Shown here piece by piece: positions 25,465-37,911 of a stretch of DNA of 64,000 bases. The position numbers and the translations under genes were made by a program. Position 1 is the first letter of the stretch. Every line of letters begins with the position of its first letter. The notes under the pieces are model-generated. The model did no database searches and had not been told where the DNA came from. It saw only the letters and a program-made list of their open reading frames with translations. The DNA is from Hydractinia symbiolongicarpus. Its lineage: Eukaryota > Cnidaria > Hydrozoa > Anthoathecata > Hydractiniidae. The stretch spans positions 28,299,501 to 28,363,500 of the forward strand of contig NC_079878.1 of NCBI RefSeq assembly GCF_029227915.1. Direction: 5' to 3'.

Positions 25465-28433
25465 GTTTCATCGCTTTTAACAAGGAAACGATTGACTGTG
25501 GAACTTAATTGAACTGATTTTGGACTTTGACCTCATAAATGTGATAAATGAGACAATTCGACCCAAGAAATAACATTCTTCTTAACTCGACATGATTGCC
25601 GGAACTCAGCGATTACACTGGACCCTGTGGCAGCGCTTCATTTAAAAATTTAGTTAAATAAGTCTTTTTTTAGTATGGGACCAATCCTGGCCCTTAGCAC
25701 GCGCAAAAATATAGAGACACTCTCAAAAACTACATTTCATTGATTTCCTGGCGGTATCAGTCCGCCTCAGTTACAACATTTGCGTCACATATTCGTACCA
25801 GCATGTATTTTTCTCACATTACTAGGTTGCATCGCTGTTAACAGTGAAACCATTGACTGTGGGACTAAATTGAACTGATTTTTGACTGTGGCCTTATAAA
25901 TGTTTTACGTGAGACAATTGGACTCCAAGAAGTAACATTCTTCTTAATTTGACGTGATTGCCGAAACTCAGCGATTACACTGGGCGCAGTGGTAGCGCTT
26001 CATTTGAAAATTAAGAAAAAAAAGTCATTTTTGACTGTGGGACCAATCCTAGCCGTTAGCGCGCGCTGAAGGAATAGCGACAGTTTCAAAAACTACATTT
26101 CACAGACTTTCTAACGGTGTCAGTCCGTTTGAGTTAAAAAGATTGGGTCACATATTCGTACCAACATGTATTTAGCGATATTTTTCTGATATTACTAGGT
26201 TGCATCGCTTTTAACGGTGAAACGATTGACTGTGGGATGTAATTGAACTGATTTTGGATTTTGACCTCATAAATGTGAGACATAAGACAATTGGACCCAA
26301 GAAATAACATTCTTCTTAACTCGACATGATTGCCGGAACTCAGCGATTACACTGGACCCTGTGGTAGCGCTTTATTTAACAATTTAGATAAATAAGTGTT
26401 TTTCTAGTGTGGGACAAATCCTGGCCCTTAGCACGCGCCGATAAAATAGAGACATTCTCAAAAACTACATTTCATTGATTTCCTGGCGGTATCAGTCCGC
26501 CTCAGTTACAACGTTTGCGTCACATATTCGTACCAGCATGTATTTAGCGATATGTTTCTCACATTACTAGGTTGCATCGCTTTTAACAGTGAAACCATTG
26601 ACTGTGGGACTAAATTGAATTGATTTTTGACTGTGGCGTTATAAATGTTTTAAGTGAGACAATTGGACTCCAAGAAGTAACATTCTTCTTAATTTGACAT
26701 GATTGCCGAAACTCAGCGATTACACTGGGCGCAGTGGTAGCGCTTCATTTAAAATATAAGAAAAAAAAGACATTTTTGACTGTGGGACCAATCCTAGCCG
26801 TTAGCGCGCGCTGAAGGAATAGCGACAGTTTCAAAAACTACATTTCACAGACTTTCTAACGGTTTCAGTCCATTTGAGTTAAAACGGTTGTGTCACATAT
26901 TCGTACCAACATGTATTTAGCGATATTTTTCTGATATTACTAGGTTTCATCGCTTTTAACAAGGAAACGATTGACTGTGGAACTTAATTGAACTGATTTT
27001 GGACTTTGACCTCATAAATGTGATAAATGAGACAATTCGACCCAAGAAATAACATTCTTCTTAACTCGACATGATTGCCGGAAGTCAGCGATTACACTGG
27101 ACCCTGTGGCAGCGCTTCATTTAAAAATTTAGATAAATAAGTATTTTTTTAGTATGGGACCAATCCTGGCCCTTAGCACGCGTCAAAAAAATAGAGACAT
27201 TCTTAAAAACTACATTTCATTGATTTCCTGGCGGTATCAGTCCGCATCAGTTACAACGTTTGCGTCACATATTCGTACCAGCATGTATTTAGCGATATGT
27301 TTCTCACATTACTAGGTTGCATCGCTTTTAACAGTGAAACCATTGACTATGGGACTAAATTGAACTGATTTTTGACTGTGGCCTTATAAATGTTTTACGT
27401 GAGACAATTGGACTCCAAGAAGTAACATTCTTCTTAATTTGACATGATTGCCGAAACTCAGCGATTACACTGGGCGCAGTGGTAGCGCTTCATTTGAAAA
27501 TTAAGAAAAAAAAGTCATTTTTGACTGTGGGACCAATCCTAGCCGTTAGCGCGCGCTGAAGGAATAGCGACAGTTTCAAAAACTACATTTCACAGACTTT
27601 CTAACGGTGTCAGTCCGTTTGAGTTAAAAAGATTGGGTCACATATTCGTACCAACATGTATTTAGCGATATTTTTCTGATATTACTCGGTTGCATCGCTT
27701 TTAACGGTGAAACGATTGACTGTGGGATGTAATTGAACTGATTTTGGATTTTGACCTCATAAATGTGAGACATAAGACAATTGGACCCAAGAAATAACAT
27801 TCTTCTTAACTCGACATGATTGCCGGAACTCAGCGATTACACTGGACCCTGTGGTAGCGCTTTACTTAACAATTTAGATAAATAAGTGTTTTTCTAGTGT
27901 GGGACAAATCCTGGCCCTTACCACGCGCCGATAAAATAGAGACATTCTCAAAAACTACATTTCATTGATTTCCTGGCGGTATCAGTCCGCCTCAGTTACA
28001 ACGTTTGCGTCACATATTCGTACCAGCATGTATTTAGCGATATGTTTCTCACATTACTAGGTTGCATCGCTTTTAACAGTGAAACCATTGACTGTGGGAC
28101 TAAATTGAATTGATTTTTGACTGTGGCGTTATAAATGTTTTAAGTGAGACAATTGGACTCCAAGAAGTAACATTCTTCTTAATTTGACATGATTGCCGAA
28201 ACTCAGCGATTACACTGGGCGCAGTGGTAGCGCTTCATTTAAAAATTAAGAAAAAAAAGACATTTTTGACTGTGGGACCAATCCTAGCCGTTAGCGCGCG
28301 CTGAAGGAATAGCGACAGTTTCAAAAACTACATTTCACAGACTTTCTAACGGTGTCAGTCCGTTTGAGTTAAAACGGTTGGATCACATATTCGTACCAAC
28401 ATGTATTTAGCGATATTTTTCTGATATTACTAG
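25465..28433. repeat. Four-monomer repeat (period 1,490 bp)
   Basis: Units starting at 25465, 25826, 26199 and 26571 recur in similar form at 26944, 27316, 27689 and 28061. Shared features are gtttcatcgcttttaacaag, attcgacccaag, gggatgtaattg, ggattttgacc and ataagtgtttttctagtg (26,392 and 27,882). The first unit differs because 25,465 is B-short and 26,944 is full length, so the repeat is a mosaic. Confidence 0.83.
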
Positions 28434-31400
28434 GTTGCATCGCTTTTAACAGTGAAACGATTGACTGTGGGACTTAATTGAACTGATTTTGGACTTTGAC
28501 CTCATAAATGTGATAAATGAGATAATTGGACCCAACAAATAACATTCTTCTTAACTCGTCATGATTGCCGGAACTCAGCGATTACACTGGACCCTGTGGC
28601 AGCGCTTCATTTAAAAATTTAGATAAATAAGTCTTTTTTTAGTATGGAACCATTCCTGGCCTTTAACACGCGTCAAAAATATAGAGACATTCTCAAAAAC
28701 TACATTTCATTGATTTCCTGGCGGTATCAGTCCGTCTCAGTTACAACGTTTGCGTCACATATTCGTACCAGCATGTATTTTTCTCACATTACTAGGTTGC
28801 ATCGCTGTTAACAGTGAAACCATTGACTGTGGGACTAAATTGAACTGATTTTTGACTGTGACGCTATAAATGTTTTAAGTGAGACAATTGGACTCCAAGA
28901 AGTAACATTCTTCTTAATTTGACATGATTGCCGAAACTCAGCGATTACACTGGGCGCAGTGGTAGCGCTTCATTTGAAAATTAAGAAAAAAAGTCATTTT
29001 TGACTATGGGACCAATCCTAGCTGTTAGCGCGCGCTGAAGGAATAGCGACAGTTTCAAAAACTACATTTCACAGACTTTCTAACGGTGTCAGTCCGTTTG
29101 AGTTAAAAGGATTGGGTCACATATTCGTACCAACATGTATTTAGCGATATTTTTCTGATATTACTAGGTTGCATCGCTTTTAACGGTGAAACGATTGACT
29201 GTGGGACGTAATTGAACTGATTTTGGACTTTGACCTCATAAATGTGAGACATAAGACAATTGGACCCAAGAAATAACATTCTTCTTAACTCGACATGATT
29301 GCCGGAACTCAGCGATTACACTGGACCCTGTGGTAGCGCTTTATTTAACAATTTAGATAAATAAGTGTTTTTTTAGTGTGGGACCAATCCTGGCCCTTAG
29401 CACGCGCCGATAAAATAGAGACATTCTCAAAAACTACATTTCATTGATTTCCTGGCGGTATCAGTCCGCCTCAGTTACAACGTTTGCGTCACATATTCGT
29501 ACCAGCATGTATTTAGCGATATGTTTCTCACATTACTAGGTTGCATCGCTTTTAACAGTGAAACCATTGACTGTGGGACTAAATTGAACTGATTTTTGAC
29601 TGTGGTCTTATAAATGTTTTAAGTGAGACAATTAGACTCCAAGAAGTAACATTCTTCTTAATTTGACATGATTGCCGAAACTCAGCGATTACACTGGGCG
29701 CAGTGGTAGCGCTTCATTTGAAAATTTAGATAAATAAGTCTTTTTTTAGTATGGGACCATTCCTGGCCTTTAACACGCGTCAAATATATAGAGACATTCT
29801 CAAAAACTACATTTCATTGATTTCCTGGCGGTATCAGTCCGCCTCAGTTACAACGTTTGCGTCACATATTCGTACCAGCATATATTTTTCTCACATTACT
29901 AGGTTGCATCGCTGTTAACAGTGAAACCATTGACTGTGGGACTAAATTGAACTGATTTTTGACTGTGACCTTATAAATGTTTTAAGTGAGACAATTAGAC
30001 TCCAAGAAGTAACATTCTTCTTAATTTGACATGATTGCCTAAACTCAGCGATTACACTGAGCGCAGTGGTAGCGCTTCATTTGAAAATTAAGAAAAAAAA
30101 GTCATTTTTGACTGTGGGACCAATCCTAGCCGTTAGCGCGCGCTGAATAAATAGCGACAGTTTCAAAAACTACATTTCACAGACTTTCTAACGGTGTCAG
30201 TCCGTTTGAGTTAAAAGGATTGGGTCACATAGTCGTACCAACATGTATTTAGCGATATTTTTCTGATATTACTAGGTTGCATCGCTTTTAACAGTGAAAC
30301 CATTGACTGTGGGACTAAATTGAACTGATTTTTGACTGTGGCGTTATAAATGTTTTAAGTGAGACAATTGGACTCCAAGAAGTAACATTCTTCTTAATTT
30401 GACATGATTGCCGACACTCAGCGATTACACTGGGCGCAGTGGTAGCGCTTCATTTGAAAATTAAGAAAAAAAAGTCATTTTTGACTGTGGGACCAATCCT
30501 AGCCGTTAGCTCGCGCTGAAGAAATAGCGACAGTTTCAAAAACTACATTTCACAGACTTTCTAACGGTGTCAGTCCGTTTGAGTTAAAACGGTTGGATCA
30601 CATATTCGTACCAACATGTATTTAGCGATATTTTTCTGATATTATTAGGTTGCATCGCTTTTAACAGTGAAACGATTGACTGTGGGACTTAATTGAACTG
30701 ATTTTGGACTTTGACCTCATAAATGTGATAAATGAGACAATTGGACCCAAGAAATAACATTCTTCTTAACTCGACATGATTGCCGGAACTCAGCGATTAC
30801 ACTGGACCCTGTGGTAGCGCTTCATTTAAAAATTTAGATAAATAAGTCTTTTTTTAGTATGGGACCATTCCTGGCCTTTAACACACGTCAAAAATATAGA
30901 GACATTCTCAAAAACTACATTTCATTGATTTCCTGGCGGTATCAGTCCGCCTCAGTTACAACGTTTGCGTCACATATTCGTACCAGCATGTATTTAGCGA
31001 TATGTTTCTCACATTACTAGGTTGCATCGCTTTTAACAGTGAAACCATTGACTGTGGGACTAAATTGAACTGATTTTTGACTGTGGCCTTATAAATGTTT
31101 TAAGTGAGACAATTAGACTCCAAGAAGTAACATTCTTCTTAATTTGACATGATTGCCGAAACTCAGCGATTACACTGGGCGCAGTGGTAGCGCTTCATTT
31201 GAAAATTAAGAAAAAAAAAAGTCATTTTTGACTGTGGGACCAATCCTAGCCGTTAGTGCGCGCTGAAGGAATAGCGACAGTTTCAAAAACTACATTTCAC
31301 AGACTTTCTAACGGTGTCAGTCCGTTTGAGTTAAAACGGTTGGATCACATATTCGTACCAACATGTATTTAGCAATATTTTTCTGATATTACTAGGTTGC

Positions 31401-31990
31401 ATCGCTTTTAACAGTGAAACGATTGACTGTGGGACTTAATTGAACTGATTTTGGACTTTGACCTCATGAATGTGATAAATGAGACAATTGGACCCAAGAA
31501 ATAACATTCTTCTTAACTCGACATGATTGCCGGAACTCAGCGATTACACTGGACCCTGTGGCAGCGCTTCATTCAAAAATTTAGATAAATAAGTATTTTT
31601 TTAGTATGGGACCATTCCTGGCCTTTAACATGCGTCAAATATATAGAGACATTCTCAAAAACTACATTTCATTGATTTCCTGGCGGTATCAGTCCGCCTC
31701 AATTACAACGTTTGCGTCACATATTCGTACCAGCATATATTTTTCTCACATTACTAGGTTGCATCGCTGTTACCAGTGAAACCATTGACTGTGGGACTAA
31801 ATTGAACTGATTTTTGACTGTGGCCTTATAAATGTTTTAAGTGAGACAATTAGACTCCAAGAAGTAACATTCTTCTTAATTTGACATGATTGCCTAAACT
31901 CAGCGATTACACTGGGTGCAGTGGTAGCGCTTCATTTGAAAATTAAGAAAAAAACGTCATTTTTGACTGTGGGACCAATCCTAGCCGTTA
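27360..31990. repeat. Large A/B duplication, copy 1 (offset 5,921 bp)
   Basis: About 4.6 kb recurs 5,921 bp downstream. Unit starts 27689, 28061, 28434, 28796, 29168, 29540, 29903, 30276, 30649, 31021 and 31396 map to 33610, 33982, 34355, 34717, 35089, 35461, 35824, 36197, 36570, 36942 and 37316. One A-tract at about 31,211 is a base longer than its partner. The start is approximate; the end is where gttagcgcgcgc differs from gttagcacgcgc. Confidence 0.9.
29540..29902. repeat. A/B hybrid monomer (exchange junction)
   Basis: The unit begins as A (gaaaccattg, gggcgcagtgg, catttgaaaatt). Between about 29,720 and 29,726 it changes into B (tttagataaataag, ccattcctggcc). The switch lies in aaaatt, common to both types at the same phase, as expected for an in-register exchange. 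It is followed by two further A units, breaking the alternation. The same hybrid is at 35,461-35,823. Confidence 0.88.
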
Positions 31991-33280
31991 GCGCGCGCTG
32001 AAGGAATAGCGACAGTTTCAAAAACTACATTTCACAGACTTTCTAACGGTTTCAGTCCATTTGAGTTAAAACGGTTGTGTCACATATTCGTACCAACATG
32101 TATTTAGCGATATTTTTCTGATATTACTAGGTTTCATCGCTTTTAACAAGGAAACGATTGACTGTGGAACTTAATTGAACTGATTTTGGACTTTGACCTC
32201 ATAAATGTGATAAATGAGACAATTCGACCAAAGAAATAACATTCTTCTTAACTCGACATGATTGCCGGAAGTCAGCGATTACACTGGACCCTGTGGCAGC
32301 GCTTCATTTAAAAATTTAGATAAATAAGTATTTTTTTAGTATGGGACCAATCCTGGCCCTTAGCACGCGTCAAAAAAATAGAGACATTCTTAAAAACTAC
32401 ATTTCATTGATTTCCTGGCGGTATCAGTCCGCATCAGTTACAACGTTTGCGTCACATATTCGTACCAGCATGTATTTAGCGATATGTTTCTCACATTACT
32501 AGGTTGCATCGCTTTTAACAGTGAAACCATTGACTGTGGGACTAAATTGAACTGATTTTTGACTGTGGCGTTATAAATGTTTTAAGTGAGACAATTGGAC
32601 TCCAAGAAGTAACATTCTTTTTAATTTGACATGATTGCCGAAACTCAGCGATTACACTGGGCGCAGTGGTAGCGCTTCATTTGAAAATTAAGAAAAAAAA
32701 GTCATTTTTGACTGTAGGACCAATCCTAGCCGTTAGCGCGCGCTGAAGAAATAGCGACAGTTTCAAAAACTACATTTCACAGACTTTCTAACGGTGTCAG
32801 TCCGTTTGAGTTAAAACGGTTGGATCACATATTCGTACCAACATGTGTTTAGCGATATTTTCCTGATATTACTAGGTTGCATCGCTTTTAACAGTGAAAC
32901 GATCGACTGTGGGACTTAATTGAACTGATTTTGGACTTTGATCTCATAAATGTGATAAATGGGACAATTGGACCCAAGAAATAACATTCTTCTTAACTCG
33001 ACATGATTGCCGGAACTCAGCGATTACACTGGACCCTGTGGCAGCGCTTCATTTAAAAATTTAGTTAAATAAGTCTTTTTTTAGTATGGGACCAATCCTG
33101 GCCCTTAGCACGCGCAAAAATATAGAGACACTCTCAAAAACTACATTTCATTGATTTCCTGGCGGTATCAGTCCGCCTCAGTTACAACATTTGCGTCACA
33201 TATTCGTATCAGCATGTATTTTTCTCACATTACTAGGTTGCATCGCTGTTAACAGTGAAACCATTGACTGTGGGACTAAA
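31991..33280. repeat. Spacer between the 5,921-bp duplicates, mosaic of upstream dimers
   Basis: The units at 32131 and 32503 match 26944 and 27316 at offset 5,187 bp, sharing gtttcagtccatttgag, gtttcatcgc and a private attcgacc variant. From about 33,062 the sequence matches 25,651 at offset 7,411 bp, sharing tagttaaataag, gcgcaaaaatatag and acaacatttgcg. Different parts of this stretch therefore have different closest relatives. Confidence 0.8.
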
Positions 33281-36200
33281 TTGAACTGATTTTTGACTGT
33301 GGCCTTATAAATGTTTTACGTGAGACAATTGGACTCCAAGAAGTAACATTCTTCTTAATTTGACATGATTGCCGAAACTCAGCGATTACACTGGGCGCAG
33401 TGGTAGCGCTTCATTTGAAAATTAAGAAAAAAAAGTCATTTTTGACTGTGGGACCAATCCTAGCCGTTAGCGCGCGCTGAAGGAATAGCGACAGTTTCAA
33501 AAACTACATTTCACAGACTTTCTAACGGTGTCAGTCCGTTTGAGTTAAAAAGATTGGGTCACATATTCGTACCAACATGTATTTAGCGATATTTTTCTGA
33601 TATTACTAGGTTGCATCGCTTTTAACGGTGAAACGATTGACTGTGGGATGTAATTGAACTGATTTTGGATTTTGACCTCATAAATGTGAGACATAAGACA
33701 ATTGGACCCAAGAAATAACATTCTTCTTAACTCGACATGATTGCTGGAACTCAGCGATTACACTGGACCCTGTGGTAGCGCTTTACTTAACAATTTAGAT
33801 AAATAAGTGTTTTTCTAGTGTGGGACAAATCCTGGCCCTTACCACGCGCCGATAAAATAGAGACATTCTCAAAAACTACATTTCATTGATTTCCTGGCGG
33901 TATCAGTCCGCCTCAGTTACAACGTTTGCGTCACATATTCGTACCAGCATGTATTTAGCGATATGTTTCTCACATTACTAGGTTGCATCGCTTTTAACAG
34001 TGAAACCATTGACTGTGGGACTAAATTGAATTGATTTTTGACTGTGGCGTTATAAATGTTTTAAGTGAGACAATTGGACTCCAAGAAGTAACATTCTTCT
34101 TAATTTGACATGATTGCCGAAACTCAGCGATTACACTGGGCGCAGTGGTAGCGCTTCATTTAAAAATTAAGAAAAAAAAGACATTTTTGACTGTGGGACC
34201 AATCCTAGCCGTTAGCGCGCGCTGAAGGAATAGCGACAGTTTCAAAAACTACATTTCACAGACTTTCTAACGGTGTCAGTCCGTTTGAGTTAAAACGGTT
34301 GGATCACATATTCGTACCAACATGTATTTAGCGATATTTTTCTGATATTACTAGGTTGCATCGCTTTTAACAGTGAAACGATTGACTGTGGGACTTAATT
34401 GAACTGATTTTGGACTTTGACCTCATAAATGTGATAAATGAGATAATTGGACCCAACAAATAACATTCTTCTTAACTCGTCATGATTGCCGGAACTCAGC
34501 GATTACACTGGACCCTGTGGCAGCGCTTCATTTAAAAATTTAGATAAATAAGTCTTTTTTTAGTATGGAACCATTCCTGGCCTTTAACACGCGTCAAAAA
34601 TATAGAGACATTCTCAAAAACTACATTTCATTGATTTCCTGGCGGTATCAGTCCGTCTCAGTTACAACGTTTGCGTCACATATTCGTACCAGCATGTATT
34701 TTTCTCACATTACTAGGTTGCATCGCTGTTAACAGTGAAACAATTGACTGTGGGACTAAATTGAACTGATTTTTGACTGTGACCCTATAAATGTTTTAAG
34801 TGAGACAATTGGACTCCAAGAAGTAACATTCTTCTTAATTTGACATGATTGCCGAAACTCAGCGATTACACTGGGCGCAGTGGTAGCGCTTCATTTGAAA
34901 ATTAAGAAAAAAAGTCATTTTTGACTATGGGACCAATCCTAGCTGTTAGCGCGCGCTGAAGGAATAGCGACAGTTTCAAAAACTACATTTCACAGAATTT
35001 CTAACGGTGTCAGTCCGTTTGAGTTAAAAGGATTGGGTCACATATTCGTACCAACATGTATTTAGCGATATTTTTCTGATATTACTAGGTTGCATCGCTT
35101 TTAACGGTGAAACGATTGACTGTGGGACGTAATTGAACTGATTTTGGACTTTGACCTCATAAATGTGAGACATAAGACAATTGGACCCAAGAAATAACAT
35201 TCTTCTTAACTCGACATGATTGCCGGAACTCAGCGATTACACTGGACCCTGTGGTAGCGCTTTATTTAACAATTTAGATAAATAAGTGTTTTTTTAGTGT
35301 GGGACCAATCCTGGCCCTTAGCACGCGCCGATAAAATAGAGACATTCTCAAAAACTACATTTCATTGATTTCCTGGCGGTATCAGTCCGCCTCAGTTACA
35401 ACGTTTGCGTCACATATTCGTACCAGCATGTATTTAGCGATATGTTTCTCACATTACTAGGTTGCATCGCTTTTAACAGTGAAACCATTGACTGTGGGAC
35501 TAAATTGAACTGATTTTTGACTGTGGTCTTATAAATGTTTTAAGTGAGACAATTAGACTCCAAGAAGTAACATTCTTCTTAATTTGACATGATTGCCGAA
35601 ACTCAGCGATTACACTGGGCGCAGTGGTAGCGCTTCATTTGAAAATTTAGATAAATAAGTCTTTTTTTAGTATGGGACCATTCCTGGCCTTTAACACGCG
35701 TCAAATATATAGAGACATTCTCAAAAACTACATTTCATTGATTTCCTGGCGGTATCAGTCCGCCTCAGTTACAACGTTTGCGTCACATATTCGTACCAGC
35801 ATATATTTTTCTCACATTACTAGGTTGCATCGCTGTTAACAGTGAAACCATTGACTGTGGGACTAAATTGAACTGATTTTTGACTGTGACCTTATAAATG
35901 TTTTAAGTGAGACAATTAGACTCCAAGAAGTAACATTCTTCTTAATTTGACATGATTGCCTAAACTCAGCGATTACACTGAGCGCAGTGGTAGCGCTTCA
36001 TTTGAAAATTAAGAAAAAAAAGTCATTTTTGACTGTGGGACCAATCCTAGCCGTTAGCGCGCGCTGAATAAATAGCGACAGTTTCAAAAACTACATTTCA
36101 CAGACTTTCTAACGGTGTCAGTCCGTTTGAGTTAAAAGGATTGGGTCACATAGTCGTACCAACATGTATTTAGCGATATTTTTCTGATATTACTAGGTTG

Positions 36201-37911
36201 CATCGCTTTTAACAGTGAAACCATTGACTGTGGGACTAAATTGAACTGATTTTTGACTGTGGCGTTATAAATGTTTTAAGTGAGACAATTGGACTCCAAG
36301 AAGTAACATTCTTCTTAATTTGACATGATTGCCGACACTCAGCGATTACACTGGGCGCAGTGGTAGCGCTTCATTTGAAAATTAAGAAAAAAAAGTCATT
36401 TTTGACTGTGGGACCAATCCTAGCCGTTAGCTCGCGCTGAAGAAATAGCGACAGTTTCAAAAACTACATTTCACAGACTTTCTAACGGTGTCAGTCCGTT
36501 TGAGTTAAAACGGTTGGATCACATATTCGTACCAACATGTATTTAGCGATATTTTTCTGATATTATTAGGTTGCATCGCTTTTAACAGTGAAACGATTGA
36601 CTGTGGGACTTAATTGAACTGATTTTGGACTTTGACCTCATAAATGTGATAAATGAGACAATTGGACCCAAGAAATAACATTCTTCTTAACTCGACATGA
36701 TTGCCGGAACTCAGCGATTACACTGGACCCTGTGGTAGCGCTTCATTTAAAAATTTAGATAAATAAGTCTTTTTTTAGTATGGGACCATTCCTGGCCTTT
36801 AACACACGTCAAAAATATAGAGACATTCTCAAAAACTACATTTCATTGATTTCCTGGCGGTATCAGTCCGCCTCAGTTACAACGTTTGCGTCACATATTC
36901 GTACCAGCATGTATTTAGCGATATGTTTCTCACATTACTAGGTTGCATCGCTTTTAACAGTGAAACCATTGACTGTGGGACTAAATTGAACTGATTTTTG
37001 ACTGTGGCCTTATAAATGTTTTAAGTGAGACAATTAGACTCCAAGAAGTAACATTCTTCTTAATTTGACATGATTGCCGAAACTCAGCGATTACACTGGG
37101 CGCAGTGGTAGCGCTTCATTTGAAAATTAAGAAAAAAAAAGTCATTTTTGACTGTGGGACCAATCCTAGCCGTTAGTGCGCGCTGAAGGAATAGCGACAG
37201 TTTCAAAAACTACATTTCACAGACTTTCTAACGGTGTCAGTCCGTTTGAGTTAAAACGGTTGGATCACATATTCGTACCAACATGTATTTAGCGATATTT
37301 TTCTGATATTACTAGGTTGCATCGCTTTTAACAGTGAAACGATTGACTGTGGGACTTAATTGAACTGATTTTGGACTTTGACCTCATGAATGTGATAAAT
37401 GAGACAATTGGACCCAAGAAATAACATTCTTCTTAACTCGACATGATTGCCGGAACTCAGCGATTACACTGGACCCTGTGGCAGCGCTTCATTCAAAAAT
37501 TTAGATAAATAAGTATTTTTTTAGTATGGGACCATTCCTGGCCTTTAACATGCGTCAAATATATAGAGACATTCTCAAAAACTACATTTCATTGATTTCC
37601 TGGCGGTATCAGTCCGCCTCAATTACAACGTTTGCGTCACATATTCGTACCAGCATATATTTTTCTCACATTACTAGGTTGCATCGCTGTTACCAGTGAA
37701 ACCATTGACTGTGGGACTAAATTGAACTGATTTTTGACTGTGGCCTTATAAATGTTTTAAGTGAGACAATTAGACTCCAAGAAGTAACATTCTTCTTAAT
37801 TTGACATGATTGCCTAAACTCAGCGATTACACTGGGTGCAGTGGTAGCGCTTCATTTGAAAATTAAGAAAAAAACGTCATTTTTGACTGTGGGACCAATC
37901 CTAGCCGTTAG
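33281..37911. repeat. Large A/B duplication, copy 2
   Basis: Copy of 27,360-31,990. Differences seen include accctataaa near 34,782 (acgctataaa in copy 1), acaattg near 34,740, and agcgatatt near 37,298 (agcaatatt in copy 1). Otherwise it looks identical, including the rare gccgacactc, gcctaaactc, cactgagcgcag and catagtcgtacc variants. Such similarity implies a recent duplication, or an assembly that needs checking. Confidence 0.9.
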
